Positions 1-12,553 are shown, numbered from the stretch's first letter. The stretch is 64,000 bases of DNA from Adiantum capillus-veneris (GCA_014529385.2 CM043959.1:9882809-9946808), one strand, 5' to 3'. Program-made: numbers and translations. Notes: a model not told the origin generated them from the letters alone.

Positions 1-950
1 CTTGTTAATGGATCTCTACCTTGCATCTCCATTCTAATCATCAACTTATCCTACCTTCATTTCATAGATGGGCAATGTTTTCTTTCATTTATCACCCGTA
101 TATTGACACTTTATCCACAATTTTACGTTATAATTTTGTTAGTCATTATGCTATATTCATGTTATATTTGGTTGTTTTTTGTAAACATTTGTTCTGCCAA
201 ATATCTCAACTGTTGAATTATTTTATTTTATTTTTTCCTTCTTAAGTAGATAGTACCGTTGATTTCTGCAAAATCTCTCCTCACACTACAAAATTGCAAA
301 TTTGGGTGCTTATTTTCTAGAACTCCGACACTCTCACCTGGCACATGGGCTAAGTATTCTAACAAGGCATCAAAACTTCTCTCTTTAGATACCTAGAAGG
401 GTGCAAGGATGATGTTTGCATATGCTCTACTTATGAGGCCGTATATTTCACTCGTCCATTCACTCTTAGCAATTTTTCAAATAAATTGAACCGTTTGCTT
501 TCTGATTTCAAGTATGTATTACGACACAAATGATGAGATAGCAAATGGTGTTTACAAGAACAGGATTTTAAGTAGTACGAGAGTTATATTGCTCAACACA
601 TGAGTTAAAATACTACAAGAACCTCATGCTTGCCACACACACAGATACGTACACATTTTGATGCAGAATATGCTTCAAGTATGTACATCACATACATCAT
701 TCCTCTTTTCATATTTCATCTCTCTCCATTGTGTTCTGAGCTGAATACTCAAACACTGTTAAGGTCATGGCTTTTAATTGTATTGGAAGCAATTTTTATT
801 GAGATGATTTTTCAATAAGCTATGCAGCTACTCATGTGAGCTAAGGTGCTCTGGATAGTGACCAACAATTTGTAAGTACATTGCTATACTCCAAAATGGT
901 GTCACACACATAGTAAATAATTTTCCCTTTTATGTCTTGTCTAGTCCATT
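1..950. other. A+T-rich stretch, no gene recognised
   Basis: This stretch has only short open frames without recognisable domains or compositional signs of coding. I see no terminal repeats, RNA gene or element boundary in it. It is most likely decayed intergenic or repeat DNA. Confidence 0.5.
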
Positions 951-957
951 GGTCATG

Positions 958-1165
958 GACACACAGATTCGCCGATTTAGACAGTGTGTAGATACTCATC
1001 TTGGTGCAGATCCGCCGATCTAAGAAGCACATTAATAAATTACAGGTTCATGATTTTTAAGCTTATACCAAATGCAGATTCTCGATTTGCACAGCATTAG
1101 TGCAGATTCGCCAATTTAGGCAACTCATCTTATGCGTGTAGATTCGCCAATTTAGGCAACACCGA
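958..1165. repeat. Degenerate short tandem motif, about five copies
   Basis: A roughly 20-bp motif of the form GATTCGCCAATTTAGGCA recurs near 963, 1006, 1074, 1102 and 1138 with irregular spacing. The last two copies are almost identical and 36 bp apart. It lies upstream of a putative LTR end and could be a U3 enhancer-type repeat, but the function is unknown. Confidence 0.55.
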
Positions 1166-1753
1166 TCACAAAATCATGCTGCAGTGACTGGCCACCACTG
1201 TAACTGGTATGATTTTGTTACCCGGGTACATAATGAAAGTGATTTGGATTTGGACTTATATTGTGGAATTGGAATTGGATTGGGATTTGGTATCTAATGA
1301 TTATTTTATCACAGCAGTGTTTACGTGATGCGACTTGACATTATCAGATTGATGTGATGAGTGTGACCAATGATACCTGTTTTATCAGGATATGACATAT
1401 ACTGCTTATTCTAGTGGTATGGGACACTAGAATAGGTAGTATGTGGATGACGGCAAGCATAAGAAATATTGTCAAATTTTATGTCTTTTTCTTTCACTAT
1501 TTGATACAGATTTCTAATCATTGTTTTTGACTAGTATTGTTTGCAGATTTTTACCTTCGCAACTGAGGACAGTTGCTTTCCAACGGAGCAGTATGTCATG
1601 GAATTGATATTTTATTATTCATTGCAGATGTGATAGGTGGAAAAGACTAGACCGAGCTATGCCTTTGCGAATAAAAGTATATATATTGTACATTTTATTA
1701 TTCAAGTGCTCTTTATGAGCTTTGGCCATTTATGACCGGCCGACCAATTTGTA

Positions 1754-2029
1754 CTCACATTGACTATTCAAGAAATCTATATATGAAATATGTGAAAGAG
1801 GGAAATGGTCACTCTTGCACGGAGGGAGATTCCATCCAGTGCCTGCTCACATTGACTATTCAAGAAATCTATAAATGAAATACGTGCAAGAGGGAAATGG
1901 TCACTCTTGCACGGAGGGAGATTTCACCCAGTGCCTGCTCACATTGACTATTCAAGAAATCTATAAATGAAATACGTGCAAGAGGGAAATGGTCACTCTT
2001 GCACGGAGGGAGATTGCACCCATTGTCTG
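1754..2029 (+). repeat. 92-bp tandem repeat, three copies, each with a TATA-like box and an inverted repeat
   Basis: Three direct copies start at 1754, 1846 and 1938, so the period is exactly 92 bp. Each carries a TATA-like CTATAAAT or CTATATAT (for example 1869-1876). Copies 2 and 3 also hold a perfect 9-bp inverted repeat, GTGCAAGAG...CTCTTGCAC (1884-1892 with 1904-1912), with an 11-bp loop; copy 1 has a weaker version. A CT-rich tract follows the last copy and a copia-type primer site follows about 230 bp later. A duplicated promoter unit in an LTR U3 region is the simplest reading. Confidence 0.8.
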
Positions 2030-2266
2030 TGTTATTCTCCTCTCCTCTCTTCTCTCTCTCGCCGTGCCGACATAGCACTCTGCTCTAGGAGGTGCACTTG
2101 CACGTGCGCTGTTGTGCTATCTCTCTCTGTTCACTTTTTACGGCTTCGATTCTATGCTAGGAGATCTGCCAGGTATGTTGATTATTCTGTTTTACAGTTT
2201 TCAGTGTGCTATTTTGGATATTATGCAGGGCAACAAAGCCTCCGTTTGCAGCAGTGGTATCAAAGC
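2030..2266 (+). repeat. Putative copia-type LTR 3' end with adjacent primer-binding site
   Basis: TGGTATCAAAGC at 2255-2266 matches the usual copia initiator-tRNA-Met primer site TGGTATCAGAGC at all but one position. Four bases upstream lies a sequence ending in TTTGCA (2250), a plausible LTR terminus. The CT-rich leader at 2035-2070 and the TATA-bearing 92-bp repeats upstream fit U3 and R. No partner LTR or target duplication was found, so the element is truncated and the 5' boundary of the LTR is undefined. Confidence 0.45.
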
Positions 2267-2390
2267 CCAGGCTACGCTCCGAAGATTAAAGATCTCGATA
2301 ATCAAAAGCTAAGTTAAGATGCATGGCTCCATTTTATTAAGCATACATTCTGTCAAGTGATGCATGCCTCGTGATGTGACACCGTCTTTA

Positions 2391-3814
2391 CCTTACATTC
2401 TCCCACTAGAGTATGTGTGCCGATAAGTGTCAAGAAGACTAGTCTATACAAGAGGTGAGAGAAGATGTCTCTCAACCTATGCCCACTGCCTCACTCTGTA
2501 ACTGCTCTAGTGTAGATGCAACATGCATATCACTAGGGCTAGAGCTACGATGACACTCAAGATGCAGGTATCAAGTGATGACATGCATGGTTCCACAATG
2601 CACAATGCGAGTGTCTGTCATCGCACGACTAACAACTCCCACTGCAAATGCACCAACCCCGTAAGCAAGATGAGGTCTTGAGACCAAAAGGTGAGACATG
2701 AGAGAACCAAAAGCCAACAAAACATGCACTATGTGTGCTAACTTATCCCTGTCAGCAACCTCAGTGCCAGATGCATCCTCACTAGGAACCATGTGACTAT
2801 GCATCACCATGTCAGCATCGTCTGGCAAAGGGATATTTGCTGAGAATGACTGCAAACCAAAAAATCAACACCATTGTAATCACGCACAGTTGTTTGAAGG
2901 ACATTGTGCCCCTTGAATGTATCAGAGGCATCATAGAACAATGCATCGATCTCTGTCTCAAATGATGTCACCTCAACTCTGATAACTAACAAAGTTGTGC
3001 ATCCCCAAAGATACCATTTTCTACGTGAACGTCACCACAAGACAAATGCACAACCTGCTCTACATGCAGCACAGCGCAAAAGAGACACGTATCGTCTCTC
3101 GCTCCAAACATGGCTGCAAATACATAGATACTACACTGCCTTGTGTGTTAGAAATATGCAAAGGTGTACCAGACCACTCCTAGCACCGCTGGCTATCACC
3201 AGCAATCCCCTATGCATATGAAATAATCGCTCTCCAAGTAGTACATAATTTCCACTTCTCTGCAATTGATGCACTGAAATGAGACTCTAGCTGAGTCCTT
3301 GTACATAACGTACATCTCATAGCGTAAGAAATGCACCGCTAGGTAAAGACATACATACATCTCTAGCACTCTCTATGTCATATGCTGAACAATCAGCAAA
3401 TTGCACACAACCAATTCTCCCAATAGAGAAAGAGAAAAACAAATCACGATGTGGCGTCACGTAAAAAACTGCATGCTCATCTAGTAGAAAACGCGTAAGC
3501 AGTGTGCTATCCCAAGACACAAAGTAGTTTGAAGGCAAGCTAGACTCAAAAGTGACATGTCCGTCACATGCATACTCTCTAGCATCTATCCTCATAGTAG
3601 CACCATGCATCTGCCTCTTCCACTGCCTCATATGACTGAAGCAATGACGGCTAATATGCCCATTGCAGCCGCAGAGCCAACATGTCAATCGCGATCCTGA
3701 GTGAGAATTGCCTCTAGCCTGAAGCGTCTCCATATCCATGTCAAAACTATGGTAAACAAAGTGGAAGATAGCTTGACCACTACACAATTTCAAAAGCATG
3801 ATCAATAGCATCAA
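2391..3814 (-). pseudogene. Decayed Ty1/copia gag-pol fragment
   Basis: Read on the minus strand from 3814 downward there is a gag-type zinc knuckle, CWLCGCNGHISRHC (CX2CX4HX4C), followed by a degenerate protease segment whose 'EHAVFYVTPHRDLF' corresponds to the copia pattern DSGASxHxTPxxxxF with the catalytic Asp-Ser-Gly lost. After a gap, 2571-2780 encodes a broken end of the reverse transcriptase region ('GSLM...RPHLAYGVG...VSR', compare copia GSLMYxxxxTRPDIAxAVGVVSR). Integrase and most of the reverse transcriptase are missing or unrecognisable. CTCCCAC near 2401-2407 would be a minus-strand polypurine tract, placing a 3' LTR start at about 2397. Several frames are needed, so this is not functional. 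Confidence 0.65.
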
Positions 3815-4223
3815 AATTGATGCTTACATATGCATAAAACAACTCCACAAACTGCGAACTTTGCAAGCATAAACTGGGACAAACAACTCAATCGAGCGTA
3901 AAACGCATCACCATATACGCAAGTAGAGAGCAAACTATCTCAAAACGCATCTCACAAGAGAAACTGCCTGTAGAAATATGCAAAAACATGTGAAACATGT
4001 GACTAGTCTGTATTGTAACCACACAATCATACACAAATCCTCACTCCTGCGAGAGTGTATACAAGAACACCAAACCGTGTCCAAATTGACAAAACCTGTC
4101 AAAAGTGAGAGTAAACACTCGATCAAGTGGATAAATATATCGATCACTATACCGTCAGAGAGAAAACTGTGAGTGCGCATAAACCAAGGCAAGAATCTAG
4201 GAAAATTCCAACAGAGTCTAGGG

Positions 4224-4225
<2 letters not shown>
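3815..4225. other. Non-coding flank of the decayed copia fragment
   Basis: No domain is visible. It may include the 5' untranslated region of the minus-strand copia remnant, but no tRNA-Met primer site (GCTCTGATACCA on this strand) is present, so the boundary cannot be set. Confidence 0.35.

Positions 4226-4282
<57 letters not shown>
4226..4282. repeat. (GA)n microsatellite
   Basis: An uninterrupted GA dinucleotide run of about 57 bp. Open frames crossing it are artefacts of the repeat. Confidence 0.97.
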
Positions 4283-4286
<4 letters not shown>

Positions 4287-4347
4287 AAGGATGTGGGTGG
4301 ATCTCCCAAATCTCACTGTATGAGCACAATGTGAGAATGAATGAGAG

Positions 4348-4381
4348 CTCCTTATTCTTTGTATGTATAAAGAATAAGGAG
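4348..4381. other. Perfect 13-bp hairpin
   Basis: CTCCTTATTCTTT (4348-4360) and its exact reverse complement (4369-4381) flank an 8-bp loop. No T-tract or gene accompanies it, so no role is assigned. Confidence 0.7.
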
Positions 4382-4440
4382 ATAAATGTGACCAGCCGGA
4401 CATTGGCCGACAGACATGGGTAAGGCACAGTGACGCACAC

Positions 4441-7400
4441 CGCGTGATGTTATTGACTTTTATCTCTAGGGCTTGCTAAATATCTCGTGGTGGCTGACTT
4501 ACATGGGCCTTTACAATTATCATTATGGAATTACAACTTAGGGAATTGACTTGCTAGTCTAGAACCCGGATTTACACATAGTGTAGCTACACAAGCCCAA
4601 AAAATATAGTAGAGTACAAATGTGGTATCGAGCTAGGTAGGCACTCGTTTAGTAATTCCACCCACAATCATCTCAACTCCATCAATCTTGATAGAGTGGT
4701 GATTATTGCTCTTCTCATGGTAGTGGGGCCTATCGGGATGCTTACTTTAGAAAGGGGATCACTTCGCTAATTACCACGGAGTGTCTTATGCCATCATTAG
4801 AGGTAAAGTAGAAGACAATGATGCACCCAAGCCAAAATTGATCGATCACTATTATTATTATGTTCATTAAAAGGGTAGAGTTTATTTTTGCTTTATGCAC
4901 GATATTTTCTGTAGATATCTCTTAAACACATTCATACTCTCCTAGCAAATTTTTTTTTCTAAAGGACAATTCATGACAATGTTCATTAAATTGGAAAACC
5001 ATTTCATGCTTACTTCTCAACCCATAGAATGAATGCTTTATGAAAGCCGATGGTTGGAGGCCTACATCAACCAATTTTTATGAAGCAGCTAATCAATCAT
5101 TAGTCAAGTTACAACTCCATATTTGTGAAATCTTGGGTGAATCCCTTGCAGTAGCAATGTGCATGATGTACACTAGGAGAATACCTTAATAAGGCCATAG
5201 TAGTCTAAACCTATCAATACTGAAAGGGGTAAAAGACTCCCAAACAAACAAAAGAAAGGGGCATAAGAAAATTGGGAAAAAAAAAATCTTTATTTTATTA
5301 CTAGAAATAACTAGATGAAAAAAACCATTATTCACTTAAAAATGCTTTTTGAATAGGCATAAACAATATAGGTTGAATAAGCTTACTTGACTACAACTCA
5401 AAACAAGTACTCAACTTTAGACCAATAAGGATAATACATCTCAAGACTTAATCCTAGAAAAAATACTGCACATAAAAATTTCAAATGAACAAATTCTGAA
5501 ATCCTAATGTAAGCTAAATACTAGAGCTCAATACTATTATAACCTATCTAGAAAAGAAAAAGCATAACCAAAGTAGTACAAAGCTCAAAACTTGACAATA
5601 TGCAACCTCAGCTTCATGGCTTGTCCAAACAGGAAGAATGAGATTATCACCTTCATCATGCATAGCTTGGACAACAGTTTTGACATCCCTACTCATGTAA
5701 TCAGTGCCCAAGAGAAGGTGTAGGTTTGTATAAAGTTCATTCATGCTTTGAGCAAACTCTATAAGATCAACATAATGAGTATCTATGACCACCTCGAGGT
5801 GATGGGAATACTCGGCCATGACAAAGGATAGTATTTGTCAAGTAGGAGAAAAACTACTAAAAGGACTAAAGATCTAGACAAAAAAATAGTGTGCTAGTAA
5901 GTCAAACAATAAGCTAACTTTGAGCTTGAATTTGATACTAGTTATCTTGAGCATCACAAAGGAAGAAACATTGAAAATAAACATTATACGATGCAAAAAT
6001 GAACAAAAAAAAATCATGATTCTTTTGAATGAATACCCTTTCTCAAGCGAGTAAAGAAATAAGATGACACCATGTTTAGTGGAAAGAGCGATGTTCAAAG
6101 AAATATTAGACATACAAATGAGATTTGGATTCTCATATTCTCGTTGAAGGTGCTTATTATAGATATCTACAAATCCAAACCCAAGGGAGTTTGAAATATC
6201 TTAAGGTCTGAAAAAGTACAACAATCACTATTTTTGGTACAGTTTAGTCCACAAAGCTCCTTAAAATATACTCTCCACCTTAAGAGCTCTAATCAAAGTA
6301 TATAAAATTTTGAAAACAAGGAACGTCAAGAACAAAAATTCATCTACAAAGCATTTCACATTGCATAACTTGTGCAAATATATTGGGCTAGAATTAGCAA
6401 TGACAAAATGCTGCATAAAATCGAACTCATACGTTAAAATATAAAAAAATGGGGAAAAAATAGAACAATTGGTGCCCATATACATACCAATTTTTTGCTT
6501 GAAACGAGAGTCACATATAGCTATATATTAAGTATGAAAATCTAACCAAGATATGATGCCAATCCAAGGTTGCATAAATCTTGCAAATTTATCGATCAAG
6601 ATGTTAAACTTGATTCCTACCCCATTGGTCATTGAATACTAACGTACTTATTCTTTTTACATCAAATTTTTAAATTCTAATTGTTGCAAGAAAATTGTGA
6701 CTTCTAAATTGAAAGTCTGCATGCTATAAAAGTGTGACAATTGTATTATGTTTCTAAGAATCTCTAATAAGAAAGCTTGTATTACACGCACATACAAAGT
6801 CACAAAGATATTCACAAATGGTTCAACGTTGTTGCTCTGCATGGTACAACTTTTTTTTGTACTTTACGTATTGTACTTAATGTATATATATACCCTGTGT
6901 CATTCTCATCTACAATCTTGGTGAATCTCTTTCTCCTTTTGTCTAAGGGTTAAAATTTTTACTCCCTTTGCATTATATCGAGCCTAATCAAACTTCTATT
7001 TTTTTTTTTTTGGAGATAAGAGAGTTGACTCTAAATTTAAGGTCCTTCAAATTCACCTTGGTATATAGCTTTGTATAGTCAAAAGTTTGGAGACATAAAG
7101 AAGAAGATTTCTCATTAATTCTTCTTGAAGAGCTCAAACACTTTATAGCACGGATTACACCTATCGAGTAATTTATGATCCATCCTGAGTCAGTAGGTAC
7201 GCCTGCTTCCTTTAGAGATAAATCTGAAAAATTCAATTACAGTAGGCAAAATGGCTTTCAAAAAATAAATAAGCCATTTAGGAAACTCTATAAGAGAGGT
7301 TTTACAAAAAGCACCTATAAATCTGGGTTTGATAGGATTTTTGTGGAATCTACAAACAATCCAAAAAAAAGGTAATCTAGGATTTCACTTGAAACCAAAA

Positions 7401-7550
7401 AACTTACAAACGTCTTGGTGTTTCATGATGAACTCCTGCGTCAAAAGATCACACCGGTTTTGAAATAGGGAGTTTAATTCACCTAGAAATCCCTCTAAAT
7501 AGAACTTTTTTGAACGTAACAAACAAAGTTATTAGAGTACGTATCTATGT
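4441..7550. other. A+T-rich stretch, no gene recognised
   Basis: Only short, domain-free open frames occur on either strand. A roughly 80-bp segment near 5020-5115 resembles one at 59331-59420, so part of this is a dispersed repeat. The poly-T and poly-A tracts near 5277, 6008 and 7000 are not accompanied by detectable retroposon structure. Confidence 0.5.
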
Positions 7551-7985
7551 TAGTGATTACAAAATCACAATAAAATGTCTTAAGATCATGATGATAAGAA
7601 GAAGACAAGGCAGTATGTGTGTGTGTACACACACACACACACATATATATATCTTTGAAGCTTATTGGATGATGAAAGAGATCTATACACTATTGCTTGT
7701 TGTCATGAAAGTCACAACAAATTCAATTGACAACATAGGCAAACCTCCATCACAAAACCCTAAAGGAGTAGTAATTGAATCAATTGACTACAGTTGGAAA
7801 GAAGACCAAATTGAACCAATCTGGGATATGTTATTGCAATTTTTATGACAACAAGCAATAGTGTATAGATCTCTTTCATCCTCGAATAAGCTGCTTCGCA
7901 GCTTGTAATAAAGCTGCACTTATTGCCTTGTGTTCTTCTTATCATCATGATCTTAAGACATTTTATTGTGATTTTGTAATCACTC
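7551..7985. mobile_element. Foldback-like element with long inverted arms
   Basis: The left arm starts AGTGATTACAAAATCACAAT (from 7551) and continues through about 7713. Its reverse complement runs from about 7838 to 7985, ending ATTGTGATTTTGTAATCACT. Homology over about 145 bp per arm is interrupted only near the microsatellite (7615-7652 on the left, a different tract on the right). The centre is about 125 bp. No clear target duplication was seen. A foldback or MITE-type DNA element is likely; an inverted duplication is the alternative. Confidence 0.65.
7612..7650. repeat. Self-complementary (TG)n(CA)n(TA)n microsatellite
   Basis: GTGTGTGTGT directly followed by ACACACACAC gives a perfect dyad inside the left arm of the foldback element. 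The right arm carries a different sequence here, so expansion came after arm formation. Confidence 0.85.
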
Positions 7986-7989
7986 TCAG

Positions 7990-9440
7990 AAGATGACTGG
8001 TTTGATTCGACATTGTGGTGTTGGAAGATTCTATCCAAAGGGACAATATTTAGAAATCTGGGAGCCCCTCTTGAGGTAGATATAATCCACAAGCGAAGAT
8101 TCCCATGGGTGTTGGATATGCCAAGGAGCAAGTTCTGTAGTTGAGAGTATGTGCTTCTCCCTTTTGCGAGCAGATTGAAAGTGATCAACTGGTTTATGCT
8201 ACCATACATAGCATGTACTGGCCCACTATTGAAGATACCCAAATGCAATTGAAAGGAGTTCTTTAAATAGGTAAAAATTCCTATGAAGAAACAACAATAA
8301 AGACTCGCTACTGGGAGGCAACAATGAGATCAATGGAGCATGGCGGCCTTAGAATACAAAATCCTAGTACTCACACGGAGGCCCAATGTGCCAAGTTTGT
8401 GGTTGCAATCATGGAGCAAGATCAAGCTTGGGATGTTATGAGAAAGGCCATGATGGAAAATTCTTAACTTGCTTGCAAGGTGGCCAATGGAATGGGCTAT
8501 ATATGCATGACAAGTTACTTGCCCCTTGTTGGTCTAGCATGAAGCTTGGGGGCTTAACTAGCGAGCTTTCCCAAAAGTGCAAGATAGCAACTCAGGTCTT
8601 GGGATGGGGAGAATGAACTAGATACTTTGAAAACTTGATGTCTCACTGGTCCCCGTGACTGAGTAAGGAGGAAAGCATCCTATTGAATCATGCTTGGATG
8701 AAGGTGGCCGAAAAGATGAACAACAAAGGACTACAATGACTAGGATAAATTTGGGACTACAATATTAGTGACTGGAAAGAATAAGACCAAGTAGCATCGC
8801 AGTTCCATCTCAATGGGACTGAAAGATTGCTGGTAAATAAAGTCTTAGAATGGCTTGTCAGTTGCTGCCTATCGACCTAAAAATCTAGTTTTGATTGGAA
8901 AGAATAGTGGTGGCCCATGGACAGACACTTCCATAAACCATGCACCAAGGAGGTGTACTCCATCCTCATGTGCTTGTTGAACTGGTTCTCCTCTCTAAAC
9001 AAACAGTGGGGCAAACAATGGCCAAAGGCAAGATGGGTAACTATTGCTAAGAACATCTAGTGCCCACAATGGCCGCTTAGGATAAAGGTGTTTGTTTGGA
9101 AGGTACTGTGGGGAAACGTGTGACTGCTGGGGTGAAGGTCCTAGCTAGAGGGATTGGTCCAGATAGATGCCCACAATGTAGATTAGCAAGTGAAAACCTC
9201 CCCTGCCTTTTCAAGGATTGCTCGATGACTTGTGGCTTGGCAGGAGAGACATGCAAGTGGGTTCAAAAGACTTGGAAGATTGGGTTCTACAAGAACAATC
9301 TCTTCTTGAGTGGAAGGGTGTTCCTGAGCCAACCACTGCAAATCAGTACACAATCGCTAGGTTTTGCTACTTCAAACACATCTGGAAAACCATAAACTGT
9401 TGGCTATTTGAGAATGTTGGTGCAACCATAGTTGGTCCGT
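7990..9440 (+). pseudogene. LINE ORF2 C-terminal remnant (post-RT region and zf-RVT domain)
   Basis: Two landmarks identify it. Around 8335-8460 the frame reads 'EHGGLRIQNPSTHTEAQCAKF', matching the plant LINE pattern GGLGIxNLxxxNxALLxKW that follows the reverse transcriptase. Around 9068-9245 it reads 'PLRIKVFVWKV...GIGPDRCPQC...HLF'-type sequence with the Trp, paired Cys and terminal Cys arrangement of the zinc-binding reverse-transcriptase domain (zf-RVT). Stops and frame changes occur throughout. The reverse transcriptase and endonuclease are not found upstream, where the foldback element lies, so this is a truncated, long-dead LINE copy. Confidence 0.65.
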
Positions 9441-11307
9441 GCTGAAAAGTGTTAAGTACAATGATGTGTATATAGACAGGTGCATGGTAAAGGGATAAAG
9501 CCAATGTGGGAGACCTGGGCAAGACAATAGGAGTGAAAATGTATGTTCAAAGTGAGTTTTTAGGCCAAGGGACCTCCAAATTGAGATATTTGGGATGGAA
9601 AATCAAGGTGTCCAAAATATGAGGAATGTGTCCTAAAATATAGTTTTCAAGATGCTCTAGAGGCCCGTCCAGACAGCTCATCAAACGGAGCTTGAGTGTG
9701 AAAGATATGCTAGTTCAAAGTTGAAAGGTTTTGCAGATCCCCGATGGATAGGGCAGATGGGGGTACATGGTCAGAGTTGATTTTAGTATATGGTCATGTG
9801 AAGCTCGACTTGTGGAGCATGCCTGTCTTCTCGGGTTGTCAATTGGAGCCTTAGGGAGAAAGTTATGGCCGTTTGAATTATCGAGGGTCAATTGTATGTC
9901 CATCTAGTCATACTGAAAAACAGGCCATCTGGTAGTTTTTGGGGCTCGTTACAGTTCTTGGGGGTAGAGCTTACCATGTGGTTTTATGAAGAATCAACGG
10001 CTCCTTAATCGGGGTCCCCGATGGAAAGTTATAAAAGGAAGAATTTTGGGGCTTCGGCTCGGAGCCAAATGCTTTTTTGCAAACTTTGGCGGCTTGGGAT
10101 TGCGGGACCGAGAAACCTAAGATGTGGCAAGGAAGGCGCAAGTCAAAATTGACAACAATAGTGTTCGCCCGGATTTTACCATTTGGTGTTCCGATCATCG
10201 GGTGCCAAACCCCAGGTGTTTGAAGTAAAAGGAAAAATGAGAATTGTAGAGAGGGGCGTAGGGCACGCCCTAGCATTTCGTGGTGGAAATAGGAGGCCGT
10301 GGGGCAATTTTGGGCAATGATGTTGCGGTGATGTGGCAGGCGACCCTCGGGGAACGTTGATCGAATGGGGCATGTGACCCTCCTCCTAAAGGGTTTTTTC
10401 TTAAAAGGCAAAAGGATCCAAGGGAGCAACAACAGCCCTGTCTGGAGTGCAAAAAGAGAAGGTGAAGAATTTCTAAAATGAGGAGTTTTTTTTTTTTTTA
10501 AAGCAAGGAAAAGAGGAGGGGGCGCTGTTGTCGAGGAGGGGGAGGAGGAAAACGAGAAAAAAAGAGAAGGGAAAGAGAAGGAAGAAAAGAAAGAAGAGGA
10601 GAAGGAAGAAAAGAAAAGAAAAAGAAGAGAAGGGAGGAAAGAGGAAGAGGAAACGAAGAAAGGAGTGAGTGGAAAAAAAAAGGGAGAAGAGGTTTTTTTT
10701 GAGGGAAGGGCGAGGGCAAGAAAAAGGGGTTTTCTTCAGCTGTCAAGGAAGGGGGGAGTTCAAGGAGTTTTTGTTCTTCTTTTGGATGATGAAATCTTGA
10801 TGGAGCTTGTGCAAGTGTGCAGTCGAAACAAAGGCGGGAGGAGAGAGACTACACCATAGTAATGGCATCAGTGAGGGCTATTGAAGTCCATTTTTTTTGT
10901 GCTTGTCGAGGTCGTGCCAACGGGGCTATTTGTATTTGGTTATCTTGAATAAAGTAAAAGCAATCATTGTCTGCTTTCTGTCATGTTTTCCCTTTCCCTC
11001 TCTCTGTTTTGCAGCTCTTGTGCTTGTGTCGGCGTTGTCGGGTATGTGTGTAGGCAAGTGTGCCCCCATCGAACTAGAGGTGTCTTGTGGCAAAGAGAAA
11101 TAAAAAGGCTTTGGGTGTGCATGGGAAGCTAAAAGTATGTCATGTGGTGCATATGTGCTTAATCGTGATCTGATATAGTGTGATCAACTCGAGAGGTGTG
11201 CAAGCGGTGGTAGCAGGAAAGAGGATTTTGAAGAAGACCCTCACTGAGGAGCATGCTAATTGCTCCCGTTGGTGAAGTAAAGAAAATAGGTTTCTATATT
11301 GATAAAG
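9441..11307. other. Non-coding stretch, possible leader/LTR region of gypsy element C
   Basis: No coding signature. It precedes the gag of element C and may contain C's 5' LTR and leader (AATAAAG near 10949 and the CT-rich tract near 10990 would fit an LTR), but no matching second LTR or primer site could be recognised. It includes a strong purine tract described separately. Confidence 0.35.
10490..10760 (+). repeat. Polypurine (GA-rich) low-complexity tract
   Basis: About 270 bp of almost pure A/G on the plus strand. The open frames across it, rich in Lys/Arg/Glu or Ser/Leu/Phe, are compositional artefacts. Confidence 0.9.
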
Positions 11308-12048
11308 ATGGTGTCTCGAAGCTATGGTGCAATTTTTACAGGTGAAGAGAATCCAGACGAATGGCTTGTAGATTTTGAATTGTACATGTTGTCTCTGTGA
11401 ATGCCTAATGAGGAGAGCAAGATGCAACCTTCCCATTGGTGATGCGCGAAAAGGCCAAACTGTGGTTCAAAGCTTTAAAGATTGAGCCGAGATAGGCATG
11501 GCCAGCTATATGGGCAAGATTTCTACGTGATTTTCACAAAGAAGCATCTCTAGTTGAGATGCATGCGAGGCTAAAGGTTCTAAAACAAGATGTAAGTGAG
11601 GACTTCAACTTGTTTTTAGGTCGTTTCAAAGCATGTTAGGCAGAGTTAGCAACGGCTATGCAGCTAGCCAATGGTGAGTACTTCAAATTGGATAAGTTCA
11701 TGGCATGCTTACATCAGAAGGTGCTAGAGAAAGTGGAATTTGAAAGCCCGGCAAACTACAATGGGGCAGTGGCGATTGCAAGATTGAAAAGTAGAAAAAA
11801 TAAAAAGAAGATAGAATAGGGCATAGCAGGGTATGAAGTAATGGCACTTGTTCAATCACAAAGTCCTCAAGAGCCAACTCAGGAGGAAAATCAAGGGAAT
11901 AGGGATACGCCTTCCATTCAACAGCAGTGGGGATATGTATGGTTCAAGATCTATTAGAGGAGATGCAAGAGCTGCGATTGAGTGTAATGGACAAGGGACA
12001 ACCAAGAGGAGCAAGGGGTAGGGCAAGGCCACTACCTGGAAGGTACGA
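11308..12048 (+). pseudogene. gag: Element C gag, N-terminal part
   Basis: From the ATG at 11308 the translation gives 'FTGEENPDEWL', then after a frame change 'REKAKLWFKAL...WARFLRDFHK...LKQDVSEDFNLFLGRFKA', the layout of the Ty3 Retrotrans_gag capsid domain (LxGxAxxWFxxL, WxxFxxxF, LxxLxQ, SxxxYxxRF). In-frame stops occur near 11398, 11492 and 11636 and a frameshift near 11440. The protein would have formed the particle shell. It runs directly into the left copy of the ACGA duplication, where element D begins, and resumes at 17484. Confidence 0.75.
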
Positions 12049-12553
12049 TGTCGTGATGCTCTGCTTCCATGACAAGAAAATTAGCAAAGGGATGCCAATC
12101 CGGTTTATTTGAATCCTACATGATTATTTAGTAGTTATAAGGGCTTGCTAACAAGAAAATTTTAAGCTAAAAGTGTGCCAGATGCGTCTCTAAGGGCCAA
12201 AAGATTTCTTGGTAATGCTAAACATGCTCTACAAGCTTGTCTTTATGGCTCTTCCATCGGAGCTACGGATAAGAAGTTATGACAGCTTTAAGTTGAGTCA
12301 GTATAGCAGATCCGTACCGGATTGGGCAGCTGCACCTGAGAGGAAAAAAATGAAATGAGTACACGGGCATGAAGTGATCACTTTGTGGACAGTAGCAGTC
12401 TTTTCAGATCATTGATTGGAGTCACGGTTTTGCCAAGTTATTGGCTGTTATAGATTCAACGAGGGTCGGTTCTGTGCCAGCCCAGTCGACTCAACTAGAG
12501 TGTCATCTGAGAGATTTTGGCTCTGGCTCGGGTTTTGCAGTGCAGCAAAGTAA

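Noticed and set aside
3317-3814. A host CCHC zinc-finger gene
   Set aside because: The knuckle is followed by protease-like sequence with the copia HxTPHRxxF pattern, so it is a retroelement remnant.
4620-4632. TGGTATCGAGC as a copia primer site
   Set aside because: Only a partial match and no LTR terminus or coding remnant follows on that strand.
10498-10746. 82-codon minus-strand frame rich in Phe, Leu, Pro and Ser
   Set aside because: It arises from a polypurine tract and has no domain or conservation signal.
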